A stretch of DNA of 64,000 nt, from assembly GCF_004684205.1 (NCBI RefSeq), contig NZ_SRIO01000004.1, positions 153,101-217,100 on the forward strand, in the 5' to 3' direction. Positions 26,785 to 35,959 of the stretch are shown piece by piece (position 1 is the first letter of the stretch; each line of letters begins with the position of its first letter). The position numbers were made by a program, and so were the translations under genes. This DNA comes from Candidatus Macondimonas diazotrophica (GTDB lineage Bacteria; Pseudomonadota; Gammaproteobacteria; UBA5335). The notes under the pieces were generated by a model, which had not been told where the DNA came from, ran no database searches, and saw only the letters and a program-made list of their open reading frames with translations.

Positions 26785-26803
26785 GATAATGAGAAGTATT
26801 ATT
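26785..26803 (-). promoter_or_regulatory. Fur-box-like operator of the porin/FMN-binding operon
   Basis: The 19 bases GATAATGAGAAGTATTATT match the classical Fur box in 15 of 19 positions by eye. They lie 57-75 bp upstream of the porin start codon, where a repressor would block the promoter. This AT-rich island contrasts with its surroundings. The rest of the 327-bp gap (26729-27055) up to mnmG shows only an AT-rich possible -10 region near 27003-27012. Confidence 0.5.
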
Positions 26804-27055
26804 GCTATTTGTCGCTTTCCGTATCCTCGCCGGTCCGCCCGCGGCGGTTCGACGGTGCTTGCCGGTCAAGGCAGCGTTGGCGGTGCAGGTGACCGGCCTG
26901 AAGGATCGGCATGAAAGAGCGCCGAGCCGGGATCGAGCGGTCGAATGGATCGGCTTGGGTCGCGTCGCGGCATCCAAATCTGGCGCGGGCGCGCGCATTC
27001 CCTTAAAATTTAAGCCTTTGAGCGCTCTTGGCGATCACTCTAGCGGTTTGTACCC

Positions 27056-28924
27056 ATGCATTACCCCGAATCCTTCGATGTCATCGTGATCGGCGGCGGC
27101 CATGCCGGCACCGAGGCGGCGCTGGCGAGCGCGCGGCAGGGGTGCCGCACGCTGCTGCTGACCCACAATCTGGAAACCCTGGGGCAGATGAGCTGCAACC
27201 CGGCGATCGGCGGCATCGGCAAGGGGCACCTGGTGCGGGAGGTCGATGCGCTGGGCGGCTTGATGGCGCAGGCGGCGGACCATGCGGGGATCCAGTTCCG
27301 CACGCTCAATGCGCGCAAGGGGCCGGCGGTTCGGGCGACCCGTACCCAGGCGGACCGGGCGCTTTATCGTGCGTTTGTGCGTCAGGCACTGGAGCGGCAG
27401 CCTAATCTGACACTGTTTCAGCAGGCCGTGGATGATCTTGTCGTCGAGCAAGGACGGATCGGTGGCGCCATCACCCAGATGGGGCTGCGTTTCCGGGCGC
27501 GAACGGTGGTCCTGACGGCGGGAACCTTCCTGGCCGGTCGGATCCACATCGGCCTTGCGCAGCACGAAGGCGGCCGTGCCGGCGACCCCCCCGCCCAGAC
27601 ACTGTCCGCCCGGCTGCGGGAGTTGTCTCCGCGCGTCGGCCGGCTCAAGACCGGAACGCCACCGCGCCTGGATGGCCGCACCATCGACTACGCGCGCCTG
27701 CAGCCGCAGCCGGGAGACGATCCGCGACCGGTCTTCTCGTTTCTTGGACGAGCGGAACAGCACCCGCCTCAGGTGCTCTGCCATATCACGCACACCAACG
27801 AGCGCACCCACGACATCATCCGCGCCGGGCTCGACCGCTCGCCGATGTATACCGGTGTCATCGAAGGCACCGGCCCGCGCTATTGCCCGTCGGTGGAGGA
27901 CAAGATCACCCGCTTTGCCGACAAGACCGCCCATCAGGTCTTTCTGGAACCCGAAGGGCTGCATACCTCGGAGGTCTATCCGAACGGCATCTCCACCAGT
28001 CTGCCCTTCGACGTGCAGTACGCGCTGGTGCGCTCCATGGCCGGGCTGGAAAACGCGCATATCCTGCGGCCGGGCTATGCCATCGAATACGATTTCTTCG
28101 ATCCGCGCGATCTGTGGCCGTCCCTGGAATCACGGTATCTGCCGGGTCTGTTCATGGCTGGGCAGATCAATGGCACCACGGGCTACGAGGAAGCCGCCGC
28201 CCAGGGTCTGATCGCTGGACTCAATGCCGCCCGGCAGGCGCGCGAGTTGCCGCCATGGACGCCGCGCCGGGATGAGGCCTATATCGGGGTGCTCATCGAC
28301 GACCTCATCACCCGTGGCACGGCCGAGCCTTATCGTATGTTCACCAGTCGCGCCGAGTACCGGCTGCTGCTGCGCGAGGATAACGCCGATCTGCGACTCA
28401 CGCCGATCGGGCGGGAACTGGGGCTGGTGGATGAGACGCGCTGGGCAGCGTTCGAGCGCAAGCAAACCGCAATCACCCACGAACAGGCGCGGCTCCGGCG
28501 AACCTTCCTGCGTCCAGGCGATGGCGCTGCAGCAGCGCTCGAAACGCTGCTGGGCGCGCCGCTCGAGCGCGAGCAGCGTGCGCTCGACCTGTTGCGCCGG
28601 CCCGAGGTGGATTACGGCGCGCTGGCCGCGATCATTGGTGATCCGGTTGCGGATCCGGCCGTGGCCGAGCAGATTGAAGTACAGGCCAAGTACGCCGGTT
28701 ACATCGAGCGCCAGCAGCGCGATATCGAGCGCCAGCGCGTCCATGAGGAAACCCCCTTGCCGGTCGCCTTCGACTACGGGCAGGTCGCCGGCCTGTCCCA
28801 TGAGGTGCGCCAGAAGCTGGACGCCGGCCGTCCGACCACGCTGGGTCAGGCGGCACGCCTGCCGGGCATCACGCCGGCGGCGATTTCCCTCCTGCTCATC
28901 CACCTGAAGCGTCGTGCCGCATGA
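27056..28924 (+). CDS. mnmG: tRNA U34 carboxymethylaminomethyl-modifying enzyme MnmG (GidA)
   Basis: This is a full-length 622-residue FAD enzyme. The dinucleotide-binding motif [12 protein letters not shown] lies near residue 12. [20 protein letters not shown], the catalytic-Cys region [12 protein letters not shown] and the second family signature [20 protein letters not shown] all match MnmG. With MnmE it installs the cmnm5 group at the wobble uridine of several tRNAs. The ATG at 27056 begins just before the first beta strand. Its stop overlaps the start of the oligopeptide-binding lipoprotein gene (ATGA), so the two are coupled. Confidence 0.96.
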   Translation: MHYPESFDVIVIGGGHAGTEAALASARQGCRTLLLTHNLETLGQMSCNPAIGGIGKGHLVREVDALGGLMAQAADHAGIQFRTLNARKGPAVRATRTQADRALYRAFVRQALERQPNLTLFQQAVDDLVVEQGRIGGAITQMGLRFRARTVVLTAGTFLAGRIHIGLAQHEGGRAGDPPAQTLSARLRELSPRVGRLKTGTPPRLDGRTIDYARLQPQPGDDPRPVFSFLGRAEQHPPQVLCHITHTNERTHDIIRAGLDRSPMYTGVIEGTGPRYCPSVEDKITRFADKTAHQVFLEPEGLHTSEVYPNGISTSLPFDVQYALVRSMAGLENAHILRPGYAIEYDFFDPRDLWPSLESRYLPGLFMAGQINGTTGYEEAAAQGLIAGLNAARQARELPPWTPRRDEAYIGVLIDDLITRGTAEPYRMFTSRAEYRLLLREDNADLRLTPIGRELGLVDETRWAAFERKQTAITHEQARLRRTFLRPGDGAAAALETLLGAPLEREQRALDLLRRPEVDYGALAAIIGDPVADPAVAEQIEVQAKYAGYIERQQRDIERQRVHEETPLPVAFDYGQVAGLSHEVRQKLDAGRPTTLGQAARLPGITPAAISLLLIHLKRRAA

Positions 28925-30564
28925 AGTCACTGATTGTCCAGGCCATTTTGAGATCCGCCATCCTGATTACCGTTTTGGCCGCACTTGCCGGCTGTTCGGA
29001 CGGCACCGACCGCGACCCGCGCCAGGGTCCGGCGATCGAGGCGGGGCAGTCGATGCTGCGCAAGGCCAACGGCGCCGAGCCGCAGACGCTCGATCCGCAT
29101 CGCGCCGAGGATGTCTCGTCGTCCAACATCCTGCGCGACCTTTACGAAGGTCTGGTGCTGACCGGCGCCGAGGGGCCGCGGCCCGGCGTGGCCGAGTCCT
29201 GGGAAATCAGCGCGGACGGGCTGCGCTATGTGTTCCATCTGCGGCCGGCTGCGCGCTGGTCCAACGGCGATCCGGTGGTGGCCGAGGATTTCGTCGCCGG
29301 GCTGCGCCGCACGGTCGATCCGGCGACCGGCTCGAACTACGGCTTGATCCTGGCGCCCATCGCCCAGGCCGAGGCCATTCTGGCCGGGCAGGCCAAAGCC
29401 GAGACCCTGGGCGTACAAGCCCTGGATGACCACACGCTGGAGATCCGGCTGAAGGCACCGACGCCCTATTTTCTGAGTCTGCTCACCCATTCGACCACCT
29501 ATCCCATCCATCGCGCTTCATTGGCGGAATTTGGCGATCGCTTCACCCGACCGGGCAATCTGGTGAGCAACGGGGCCTATCAGCTCACCGAGGCCGTGGT
29601 CCAATCCCATGTCATGCTGAGTCGCAATCCACACTACTGGGACGATGCCCAGACCCGCATCGACAAGGTGCGCTATTCGGCCATCGAGGAAGCCTCGAGC
29701 GAATTCAAGCGCTACCGCGCCGGGGAAGTGGACTGGGGCGGCGTGCCCACGGCGGATTTCGCCTGGGCGCGCGAGAACCTTGGCGATGAACTGCACATTC
29801 AGCCGTACCTGGGCGTGTACTACTTTGGCCTGAACCTCACGCGCCCGCCGTTCCAGGATGCGCCGGCGTTGAGACAGGCCCTGACCCTGGCGGTCGATCG
29901 CGAAATCCTGACCGAAAAGATCACCGGCGGCGGTGAGATTCCCGCTTATGGCTGGGTGCCCCCTGGCCTGCCCGGTTACCAGCAGGCCACGCCGGATTAC
30001 GCTCACTGGACGCGGGAAGCCCGCTTCGCCGAGGCGCGGCGGCTGTATGCCGAAGCGGGCTATTCGGCCGAACGGCCGCTGAAAGTCGAGATCCGCTACA
30101 ACACGCAGGAAGACAACCGCAAGATCGCGGTGGCCGTTGCCCAGATGTGGAAGCAGGTGCTGGGGGTGGAAGCCACGCTGTTCAACGAGGAATGGAAGGT
30201 CTTTTTGCAGAACCGCAAGCAGAAGCAGGTCACGCAGGTGTTTCGCAGCGGCTGGATCGGGGACTATGCCGATCCCTATACCTTCCTGGAGCTGCTGCAC
30301 TCCCAGCATGGCATCAATGATTCGGGATACGCCAATCCGGCCTATGACGCCTTGCTCGCCCGCATCAGCGCCCTGCCTGGCGGTTCCGAGCGCAATGACC
30401 TGATGCGCCAGGCCGAGGCCATGATGCTCGCCGACGATCCGGTGATTCCACTGTTCTTCTATGTCAGCAAGACCCTGATCAAGCCTTGGGTGAAGGGCTA
30501 CCGGCCCAACATCATGAACCAGCACTACACCAAGGATTTGTGGATCGAGCCGCTCGGCGGCTGA
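28921..30564 (+). CDS. Oligopeptide ABC transporter substrate-binding lipoprotein
   Basis: The 547-residue protein has a lipoprotein signal peptide with lipobox LAGC near residue 28. The body is an SBP_bac_5 (OppA-like) domain with the family signature region [38 protein letters not shown] and later [13 protein letters not shown]. It would sit on the outer face of the inner membrane and deliver peptides to an Opp/Dpp permease, but no permease genes are next to it. In some bacteria stand-alone copies serve in cell-wall peptide recycling. The ATG overlaps the mnmG stop. Confidence 0.9.
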   Translation: MKSLIVQAILRSAILITVLAALAGCSDGTDRDPRQGPAIEAGQSMLRKANGAEPQTLDPHRAEDVSSSNILRDLYEGLVLTGAEGPRPGVAESWEISADGLRYVFHLRPAARWSNGDPVVAEDFVAGLRRTVDPATGSNYGLILAPIAQAEAILAGQAKAETLGVQALDDHTLEIRLKAPTPYFLSLLTHSTTYPIHRASLAEFGDRFTRPGNLVSNGAYQLTEAVVQSHVMLSRNPHYWDDAQTRIDKVRYSAIEEASSEFKRYRAGEVDWGGVPTADFAWARENLGDELHIQPYLGVYYFGLNLTRPPFQDAPALRQALTLAVDREILTEKITGGGEIPAYGWVPPGLPGYQQATPDYAHWTREARFAEARRLYAEAGYSAERPLKVEIRYNTQEDNRKIAVAVAQMWKQVLGVEATLFNEEWKVFLQNRKQKQVTQVFRSGWIGDYADPYTFLELLHSQHGINDSGYANPAYDALLARISALPGGSERNDLMRQAEAMMLADDPVIPLFFYVSKTLIKPWVKGYRPNIMNQHYTKDLWIEPLGG

Positions 30565-30636
30565 GCTCGCCGTGCGGGAGTGCCGTTCCCGAATCGGGGC
30601 ATCATCGCAGAACGGATGTTTGTCGGGGCGGTTGCG

Positions 30637-31057
30637 ATGGATGAGTCCACCGAGCCAGCCGTCGGCTGGTGGCACTTCCTCCACGGAGCGGACATTTTGG
30701 TGTGAGCGGCTCCGGTCCCAGCTTCTGGGGCAAGCCTTCGAGCAGGCGGCGCTGATCGCCGTCATGACCCAACCGGGACGGGTGCGGCCGGTTCAGGCTG
30801 TTCCTATCGCGTGTACGCGCCCGATCCCGAAACCCTGCTGGTGGACTAGCTCAATGCCGTGGTCTACGAGATCGCCACCCGCAGCATGCTGTTTGGCCGC
30901 TTCGAGGTGGTGATCGAGGGCTCGTATCTGGCCGCCACGGCCTATGGCGAGCCGCTCGACCCGACACACCATCATCCCGCCGTGGCGGTCAAGGGTGCCA
31001 GCTATACTGCGCTGCGGGGGTGGCTCGGGAATTGCGGCCTGCGCCCTGGATGTCTGA
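30637..31057 (+). pseudogene. Decayed archease gene (RtcB cofactor)
   Basis: Archease-like pieces occur in order in different frames. The N-terminal WWHFLHGADILV (a likely altered HTADI motif) ends at a TGA at 30703. QAFEQAALIAVMTQPGRVRPVQA follows in frame 2. Then DPETLLVD, a TAG at about 30847 where a Trp codon is expected, and LNAVVYEIATRSMLFGRFEV on to GEPLD and VKGASYTALR in frame 1. After a run of five G the frame returns to 2 and ends ALDV at the TGA at 31055. Archease activates RtcB for repeated RNA ligation. At least two frameshifts and two in-frame stops make this copy non-functional. Confidence 0.8.
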
Positions 31058-31068
31058 GGAGGTTCGCC

Positions 31069-31711
31069 ATGGATCTGGGCGCGCTCGAACGACAGGGTGA
31101 TTTCACTTGGCATCTGCCGTGGCGGGATGCGATGCGGGTGCCCGGCGTGAGAATTAAGGGGATGCCAGATCTTTTGGGCGGAATGGAATGGACAGCAAAG
31201 TCGCCGAGCCGTCGCGCAACGTGGTTGTCTGCCCGGAATCGTCGAAGCGGCCTATGCGCTGCCCGATGCCCACTGGGGTTATGGCTTTCCGATTGGTGGG
31301 GGTGCGGCCTTCGGTCCGGCCGAGGGCGGCGTGATCTCCGCCGGTGGAGTGGGTTGCGATATTGTCTGTGGGGTACGCCTGCTGCGCACCGGTCTCATAC
31401 GTGCCGAGCTGGAGCCGGTCGTCCGCACTGCGCGGGCCGATGCGCGGTTTGCAACCATCCCGGTGGGGCTCGGCCGTGGTGGGGCGCTGCTCTGGATGCC
31501 ATGCTGGCGGCGGCGCATGAGCCAGCATGAGGCGGTGCGCCGCTGGCAGGAGCGGGCCGTGGTCGACGATTTGGCCGACCGCGGCGTTCTGATTCACAGT
31601 CCGTCACTGCGCGGTATGGCCGAAGAAGCGCCCGGTTTGATCCGCAACGTCGCTCGTCTTTTGCCGCGGATCTGCATCCAGGGGTGGGAGTGTCCGGGGA
31701 GATTCCGGTGA
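31069..31711 (+). pseudogene. Decayed rtcB (3'-phosphate RNA ligase) with core deletion
   Basis: A good GAGGAGG site and ATG (31069) start an RtcB-like N-terminus (FTWHLPWRDAMRVPGVRI). About 31190-31225 the frame shifts twice, then GCLPGIVEAAYALPDAHWGY and FPIGGG, VISAGGVGCDIVCGVRLLRT follow in frame 2. The D-I-x-C metal ligands are still there. After GLGRGG near 31480 the sequence jumps to the very C-terminus of the family (LIHSPSLRGMAEEAPG). The central few hundred residues with the histidine ligands and the guanylylated His are missing. The frame overlaps the dinB start. RtcB seals RNA with 3'-phosphate ends, and this copy cannot. Confidence 0.85.
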
Positions 31712-32850
31712 GATCATCCGAGGCGGACGGGGGCGTCCGGCGCATTCTGCACGTCGACATGGACGCGTTCTTCGCCGCGGTCGAGGTGCTTCGCCATCCC
31801 GCGCTTGCCGGCAAGCCGCTGGTCATCGGTGGGCGCGGTGATCCGTTTGCGCGCGGGGTGGTGTCGACAGCGTCCTATGAGGCGCGCCGGTTCGGTGTCC
31901 ATTCGGCGATGCCGCTGCGTATGGCGCACGAACGGTGCCCGCAGGCCGTTTTCCTGCCCGTGGACTACCGCGAGTACGCCCGCGTTTCGGCGCGGATCAA
32001 AGCGATCCTCCGGCAGTTTTCACCGCAGTTGGAGGATGTGGGTATCGATGAGGCCTACCTCGACGTGTCGCAGCTGACGGATCCGTCATCGCGCCTCGCC
32101 CGGGCGATCAAGCAGCGCATCTTGACCGAAATCGGCCTCACCTGTTCGATCGGAATCGCGCCCAACAAGCTGTTGGCCAAGATCGCTTCGGATCTGGAGA
32201 AACCCGATGGCGTGACGGTATTGACCGAGGTCGATGTCGCCACCCGGATCTGGCCATTGCCGGTGCGCAAGCTGCAGGGCGTGGGGCCCGTTACCGAACG
32301 ACGCCTCGAGGCGATCGATATCCACACCATCGGCGAGCTGGCGGCCACCCCTCAAGCGCGTCTGGCGGCCCTGTTCGGCCCGGCCCACGGCCGCTTCCTG
32401 TGGCGATCTGCGCAAGGCGAGGACGATCGCACGGTCGTGACCCATCGCGAACCCAAGTCACACAGCCGGGAAGTCACGTTTCAGGCTGATGTCGGGGACC
32501 GGCAGACCTTGTTGCGGGCCTTGGCGGGCCTGTCGGAACGGGTGGCCGAAGAGCTCCGTGCAGCGGGCCGGAGCGGGAGCACGGTGGGAATCAAGCTGCG
32601 TTTTGCCGATTTCGAGACCCGTACCCGAGTCCGGACACTGGCCGTGCCCACACACGCCGGCACGGCTATCTTCGCCGGGGCCCGCGCGTGCCTGGATCGC
32701 ATTGACCTGGATCGCAAGGTGCGGTTGCTGGGCGTGCGGGTGGGCGAGCTGCGTATCGATCAAACCCGGGCCCTTGAGACGGCGGCTCATGTCGCCGAGG
32801 GACAGATGCTCACGCTCGACTTCGGTCATCCAGACGATCCGGCGGTTTAA
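31708..32850 (+). CDS. dinB: DNA polymerase IV
   Basis: The 380-residue Y-family polymerase has the catalytic motifs HVDMDAFFAAVE at the N-terminus and GIDEAYLDVS further on. The YEARRFGVHSAMPLR finger region, the helix-hairpin-helix KLQGVGPVTERRLEA and the little-finger domain are also present. It performs translesion synthesis and mutagenic replication. The GTG at 31708 has GGGGAG upstream. An in-frame GTG at 31684 is less likely. It lies intact between two decayed loci. No LexA box was recognised upstream, where the rtcB remnant ends. Confidence 0.93.
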   Translation: MRSSEADGGVRRILHVDMDAFFAAVEVLRHPALAGKPLVIGGRGDPFARGVVSTASYEARRFGVHSAMPLRMAHERCPQAVFLPVDYREYARVSARIKAILRQFSPQLEDVGIDEAYLDVSQLTDPSSRLARAIKQRILTEIGLTCSIGIAPNKLLAKIASDLEKPDGVTVLTEVDVATRIWPLPVRKLQGVGPVTERRLEAIDIHTIGELAATPQARLAALFGPAHGRFLWRSAQGEDDRTVVTHREPKSHSREVTFQADVGDRQTLLRALAGLSERVAEELRAAGRSGSTVGIKLRFADFETRTRVRTLAVPTHAGTAIFAGARACLDRIDLDRKVRLLGVRVGELRIDQTRALETAAHVAEGQMLTLDFGHPDDPAV

Positions 32851-32989
32851 GCCTGGCGCGGACGGCGCGGAATGTCCGGGGCCGCAATCTCGCGGGCCCG
32901 GTTCGAATCGGTCATGTGCAAGGGCTGGGCTGCATCGCTGACCTCCATGCGCGTACGCGATGGGTCTCAGCCGCCCTGACTCGAGCCGG

Positions 32990-33480
32990 CCCGGTGAACG
33001 CTGCTCGCCCATTGCTTCGACGAAACGGACCGCGTCGCCGATCGCCAGGCGAGCGAAGTCGCCTTCCACCAGCGCATGGTGATGGAAATTAGAGATCGCG
33101 ACCGTCCGGGGGGTTGAATGCGGCCATGGTCACCGTTAGGGCTGATCTCGCGATGGCGGCGGCGCTCGGCGGCGTCGAAACTATTCCGAATCGCGACTTG
33201 CAGCTCTTCATGGGTGTGATACACGAGCCCGGATCCCGGCTGACCACCACTGCATGCCCGGGCAGCGTCGCATCGATTCGGACGTGATAGATTGTGCCCT
33301 GGTGGTGATGCCGGTGCGGCGCCTCGATCATTACGCGGCAGGCCATGCGGTCGGGCGCGAGCCGTTCGAGCTTCCGGACGCGCGGGCGGACCTGCTTCTC
33401 AATGGCCAGGCTGCCGTCCAGATTGCGGTCAGTTCCAGGGGGCTTGCAAGAGCGCCCTCCAAGCGATGGATTGCGGGTGC
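32990..33480 (-). pseudogene. Decayed HPF/RaiA-like ribosome-associated protein with cold-shock-like tail
   Basis: On the minus strand, fragments of a ribosome hibernation-type protein appear in order. A start resembling SPLELT is out of frame. RNLDGSLAIEKQVRPRVRKL and the HPF-like core VMIEAPHRHHHQGTIYHVRI are in one frame. THEELQVAIRNSFDAAERRR is in a second. DGDF-like ALVEGDFARLAIGDAVRFVE is in a third and matches the cold-shock-domain-like extension found in some HPF proteins. At least three frameshifts separate them. Intact relatives bind the 30S decoding region and silence or protect ribosomes. The 3' end is uncertain. The flanks 32851-32989 and 33481-33656 show no further gene. Confidence 0.7.
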
Positions 33481-33656
33481 GGGGTCGCATCGCATGATTC
33501 CGGCAGGGACCGGCTCGCTTCGGTGACTGCGCGCCGGTGATGGCCGGTCGTCAACGGCTGGCGTGGGTGCCCTGACGCAGGCCAGCGCGACGTCGTTTCG
33601 GGGCGATTGCGGCCTGGATGACGCCGAACCCGGAGGCCGCCGGTTTGTTCGGACCC

Positions 33657-33686
33657 TTGCGGCAAGCAATCTTCCCGTGATAAAAA
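33657..33686 (+). promoter_or_regulatory. Putative promoter of rpmB-rpmG
   Basis: TTGCGG (33657-33662) and TAAAAA (33681-33686) stand 18 bp apart, about 80 bp upstream of rpmB. This is the only AT-rich -10-like element in the gap. A ribosomal-protein operon should have a strong promoter here. Confidence 0.4.
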
Positions 33687-33766
33687 GGGCGTTTAGCGCG
33701 CAAGGCTGGCAGAGAATGCCGAATGGCCGGCGCGCTCCGCATCGACCCGATTGAGGATTGGATCCC

Positions 33767-34003
33767 ATGTCCCGAGTTTGCCAGGTTACCGGGAAGCGCC
33801 CCATCACTGGAAACAACGTTTCCCATGCCAATAACAGGACCAAGCGCCGGTTTTTGCCCAACCTGCATGAGCAGCGCTTCTGGGTCGATTCCGAGCAGCG
33901 TTTTGTGCGTCTGCGCGTCTCCACCAAGGGCATCCGCATCATCGACAAGCTGGGAATCGATGCCGTTCTGGCGGATATCCGCAAGCGTGGCGAGAAAGTG
34001 TGA
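33767..34003 (+). CDS. rpmB: 50S ribosomal protein L28
   Basis: The 78-residue protein has exactly the length of the E. coli protein. It begins [20 protein letters not shown] and ends in the usual [15 protein letters not shown]. The ATG at 33767 is preferred to an in-frame TTG nine bases upstream because L28 starts at MSRVC. rpmG follows after 11 bp as the second gene of the conserved pair. Confidence 0.97.
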   Translation: MSRVCQVTGKRPITGNNVSHANNRTKRRFLPNLHEQRFWVDSEQRFVRLRVSTKGIRIIDKLGIDAVLADIRKRGEKV

Positions 34004-34014
34004 GGGGATGAGTC

Positions 34015-34170
34015 ATGCGTGACAAGATCAAATTGGTTTCGACTGCCGGTACCGGTCATTTCTATACCACCACGAAGAACAAGCGCACCAAGCCGGAAAA
34101 GATGGAGATCAAGAAGTTCGATCCCGTCGTTCGGCAGCACGTGCTCTACAAGGAAGCCAAGATCAAGTGA
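34015..34170 (+). CDS. rpmG: 50S ribosomal protein L33
   Basis: The short 51-residue frame begins [20 protein letters not shown] and continues with [19 protein letters not shown] and a Lys-rich end, the standard L33 sequence. It is the cysteine-free (zinc-independent) form. A GAGGGGATGAG stretch precedes the ATG, and an intrinsic terminator follows 43 bp after the stop. Confidence 0.97.
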   Translation: MRDKIKLVSTAGTGHFYTTTKNKRTKPEKMEIKKFDPVVRQHVLYKEAKIK

Positions 34171-34213
34171 CCACCGGCGGCTTGGTGCGCTGAGCCGCAG
34201 TCGCTGAATTCCA

Positions 34214-34238
34214 AAAAGCCCGCTTCGAGCGGGCTTTT
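34214..34238 (+). terminator. Intrinsic terminator of rpmB-rpmG
   Basis: A 7-bp stem (GCCCGCT/AGCGGGC, 34218-34224 with 34228-34234) has a TCG loop. It is extended by four A-T pairs, so the right arm ends in TTTT. It lies between rpmG and mutM. It could act on both strands. Confidence 0.85.
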
Positions 34239-34258
34239 CCTATTCTGGAATCGGATCG

Positions 34259-35071
34259 ATGCCCGAATTGCCCGAAGTGGAAACCACTCGCCGCGGCATT
34301 GCCGCGCAAGTGATCGGTTGCCGTATCGTCCAGGTCTTGGTGCGCCAGAGCGCGTTGCGCTGGCCTGTGCCGGATCTCCCCCTGCACCTGGCGGAGCAGC
34401 GCATCGAGGCGATCGGCCGACGGGGCAAATACCTGCTGTTCACGTTTGCCGACGGTACGATGCTGATCCACTTGGGCATGTCGGGCAGCTTGCGTCTGGT
34501 GCCCGTCGGCACGCCTGCGATGACGCACGATCATGTGGAGTGGCAATTGGACAATGGCTGGACACTCCGTTTCAACGACCCACGCCGCTTCGGCGCGGTG
34601 CTATGGACTGATGCGCCGGTCGAGGAGCACCCGCTGATCCGCCATCTGGGTCCGGAGCCCCTGTCCGCAGCGTTCAACGCCGATTATCTTCGGGCGGTGA
34701 CTCGCGATCGCAGCGCCGCCATCAAAACGGTGCTGATGGATTCCCGTGTGGTCGTGGGGGTGGGCAACATCTATGCGAACGAAGCGCTGTTTCGTGCCGG
34801 CATTCATCCCGCCCGCGCGGCGCGGCGCATCGGATGGATACGCCAGCAGCATCTGGTCGGCTCGATTCGTCACGTCCTTGCGGAGGCGATCGCGGCGGGT
34901 GGGACCACACTCCGTGATTTCGTGGGTAGCGACGGTCGCCCGGGGTATTTTGCCCAGCAACTGAGTGTTTACGGCCGCGTTCAAGCGCCATGCCGCCAGT
35001 GCGCCACGCCGATCCGGCAGTTCCGTCAGGCACAGCGTTCCAGCTACTTCTGCCCCCGTTGTCAGCGATAA
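34259..35071 (+). CDS. mutM: Formamidopyrimidine-DNA glycosylase (MutM/Fpg)
   Basis: The 270-residue protein starts MPELPEVETTRRGI with the catalytic Pro (N-terminal after Met removal) and Glu. It has the helix-two-turn-helix region VVVGVGNIYANEALFRAGI. A C-terminal zinc finger follows (CRQCATPIRQ, later CPRC). It excises 8-oxoguanine and other oxidised purines and cleaves the abasic site. The start follows the rpmG terminator by 20 bp, so a promoter overlapping the terminator is likely. Confidence 0.96.
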   Translation: MPELPEVETTRRGIAAQVIGCRIVQVLVRQSALRWPVPDLPLHLAEQRIEAIGRRGKYLLFTFADGTMLIHLGMSGSLRLVPVGTPAMTHDHVEWQLDNGWTLRFNDPRRFGAVLWTDAPVEEHPLIRHLGPEPLSAAFNADYLRAVTRDRSAAIKTVLMDSRVVVGVGNIYANEALFRAGIHPARAARRIGWIRQQHLVGSIRHVLAEAIAAGGTTLRDFVGSDGRPGYFAQQLSVYGRVQAPCRQCATPIRQFRQAQRSSYFCPRCQR

Positions 35072-35116
35072 GCCGTGCCCGGTCAAGCGCATCGCCCGGG
35101 CGTTGATGACAAATCA

Positions 35117-35145
35117 TTGATTAGCCGTGACAGTTGCGGTAGCAT
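35117..35145 (+). promoter_or_regulatory. Putative promoter of the rpsF operon
   Basis: TTGATT (35117-35122) and TAGCAT (35140-35145) are separated by 17 bp and leave a leader of about 75 nt ahead of rpsF. Confidence 0.45.
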
Positions 35146-35181
35146 TTTGCCTCTTTTGTCGCCAGCTTGGCGATTCTCCTT

Positions 35182-35205
35182 GCCTCACCGGCACCGTCGG
35201 GAGGC
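35182..35205 (+). promoter_or_regulatory. Candidate S6:S18-binding leader hairpin
   Basis: In the rpsF leader, GCCTC (35182-35186) can pair with GAGGC (35201-35205), enclosing an internal CCG/CGG pairing around a CACCGT segment. Many bacteria carry an rpsF leader structure with a conserved CCG that is bound by the S6:S18 complex for autoregulation. Position and CCG content fit, but I could not test the full consensus. Confidence 0.35.
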
Positions 35206-35226
35206 TGTAATCCGTGAGGAGTGTTC

Positions 35227-35649
35227 ATGCGTCACTACGAAATCGTGTTTTTGGTGCACCCCGACCAGAGCGATCAGGTTCCCGCCATGTGCGAGCGGTA
35301 TCGCTCGGTGATCGAAGCCGATGGCGGCCATATCCATCGTCTGGAAGACTGGGGACGTCGCCAGCTGGCCTATCCCATCGAAAAAATCTACAAGGCCCAT
35401 TACGTGCTGATGAACGTCGAGTGCAGCCAGAGCGCACTGGGCGAGATCAAGAGCGCATTCCGCTTCAACGACGCGGTGCTGCGCAACCTGATCATGAGCC
35501 GTCCCGGTCCGGATACCGCCCCTTCGCCGCTGCTCAAGTCTCGCGATGAAGAGCGCAGCGAGGAAGGTCGTTCCCGTTCGGCCCAGCGTGAAACCGCAGT
35601 GGCCGACGAGGACGACGAGGACGGGGATGCCGAGGACAGCAACGACTGA
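35227..35649 (+). CDS. rpsF: 30S ribosomal protein S6
   Basis: The 140-residue protein begins [18 protein letters not shown] and has the family segment [19 protein letters not shown]-terminal tail rich in Asp and Glu ([15 protein letters not shown]) follows, similar to the tail that RimK extends with glutamates in E. coli. S6 pairs with S18 on the platform of the 30S subunit. GTGAGGAG lies upstream of the ATG at 35227. Confidence 0.96.
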   Translation: MRHYEIVFLVHPDQSDQVPAMCERYRSVIEADGGHIHRLEDWGRRQLAYPIEKIYKAHYVLMNVECSQSALGEIKSAFRFNDAVLRNLIMSRPGPDTAPSPLLKSRDEERSEEGRSRSAQRETAVADEDDEDGDAEDSND

Positions 35650-35714
35650 AATCGTGTGGGTTCTGCCCCGGCGCATTCGGCGCCCGGCCCATGAGTCGTG
35701 TTTAGGAGAGAATC

Positions 35715-35939
35715 ATGTCGCGTAATTTTCGCCGCCGTAAGTATTGCAAGTTCACCGCCGAAGGCGTCACCGAGATCGACTACAAGGATCTGGCGACTCT
35801 CAAGGCCTACATTGCCGAGACCGGAAAGATCGTTCCGAGCCGCATCACGGGAACCAGCGCACGCTATCAGCGTCAGTTGGCCAAAGCCGTGAAGCGTGCG
35901 CGGTTCCTGGCCTTGTTGCCCTATACCGACCAGCACTGA
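35715..35939 (+). CDS. rpsR: 30S ribosomal protein S18
   Basis: The 74-residue protein [17 protein letters not shown] is followed by [20 protein letters not shown] and the conserved [20 protein letters not shown]. This matches S18 in length and sequence. A TAGGAGAG site precedes it. It is the second gene of the rpsF operon. Confidence 0.97.
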   Translation: MSRNFRRRKYCKFTAEGVTEIDYKDLATLKAYIAETGKIVPSRITGTSARYQRQLAKAVKRARFLALLPYTDQH

Positions 35940-35959
35940 GGCGATCCGCAGGGGACAGC

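Noticed and set aside
30847..30849. In-frame TAG in the archease remnant as a recoded (pyrrolysine-type) codon
   Set aside because: Other frameshifts and a TGA break the same gene, and the RtcB remnant next to it is internally deleted, so simple decay explains it.
33481..33766. A gene between the HPF remnant and rpmB
   Set aside because: Open frames here overlap rpmB in antisense or are short without motifs or a ribosome-binding site. Only a promoter-like pair is supported.
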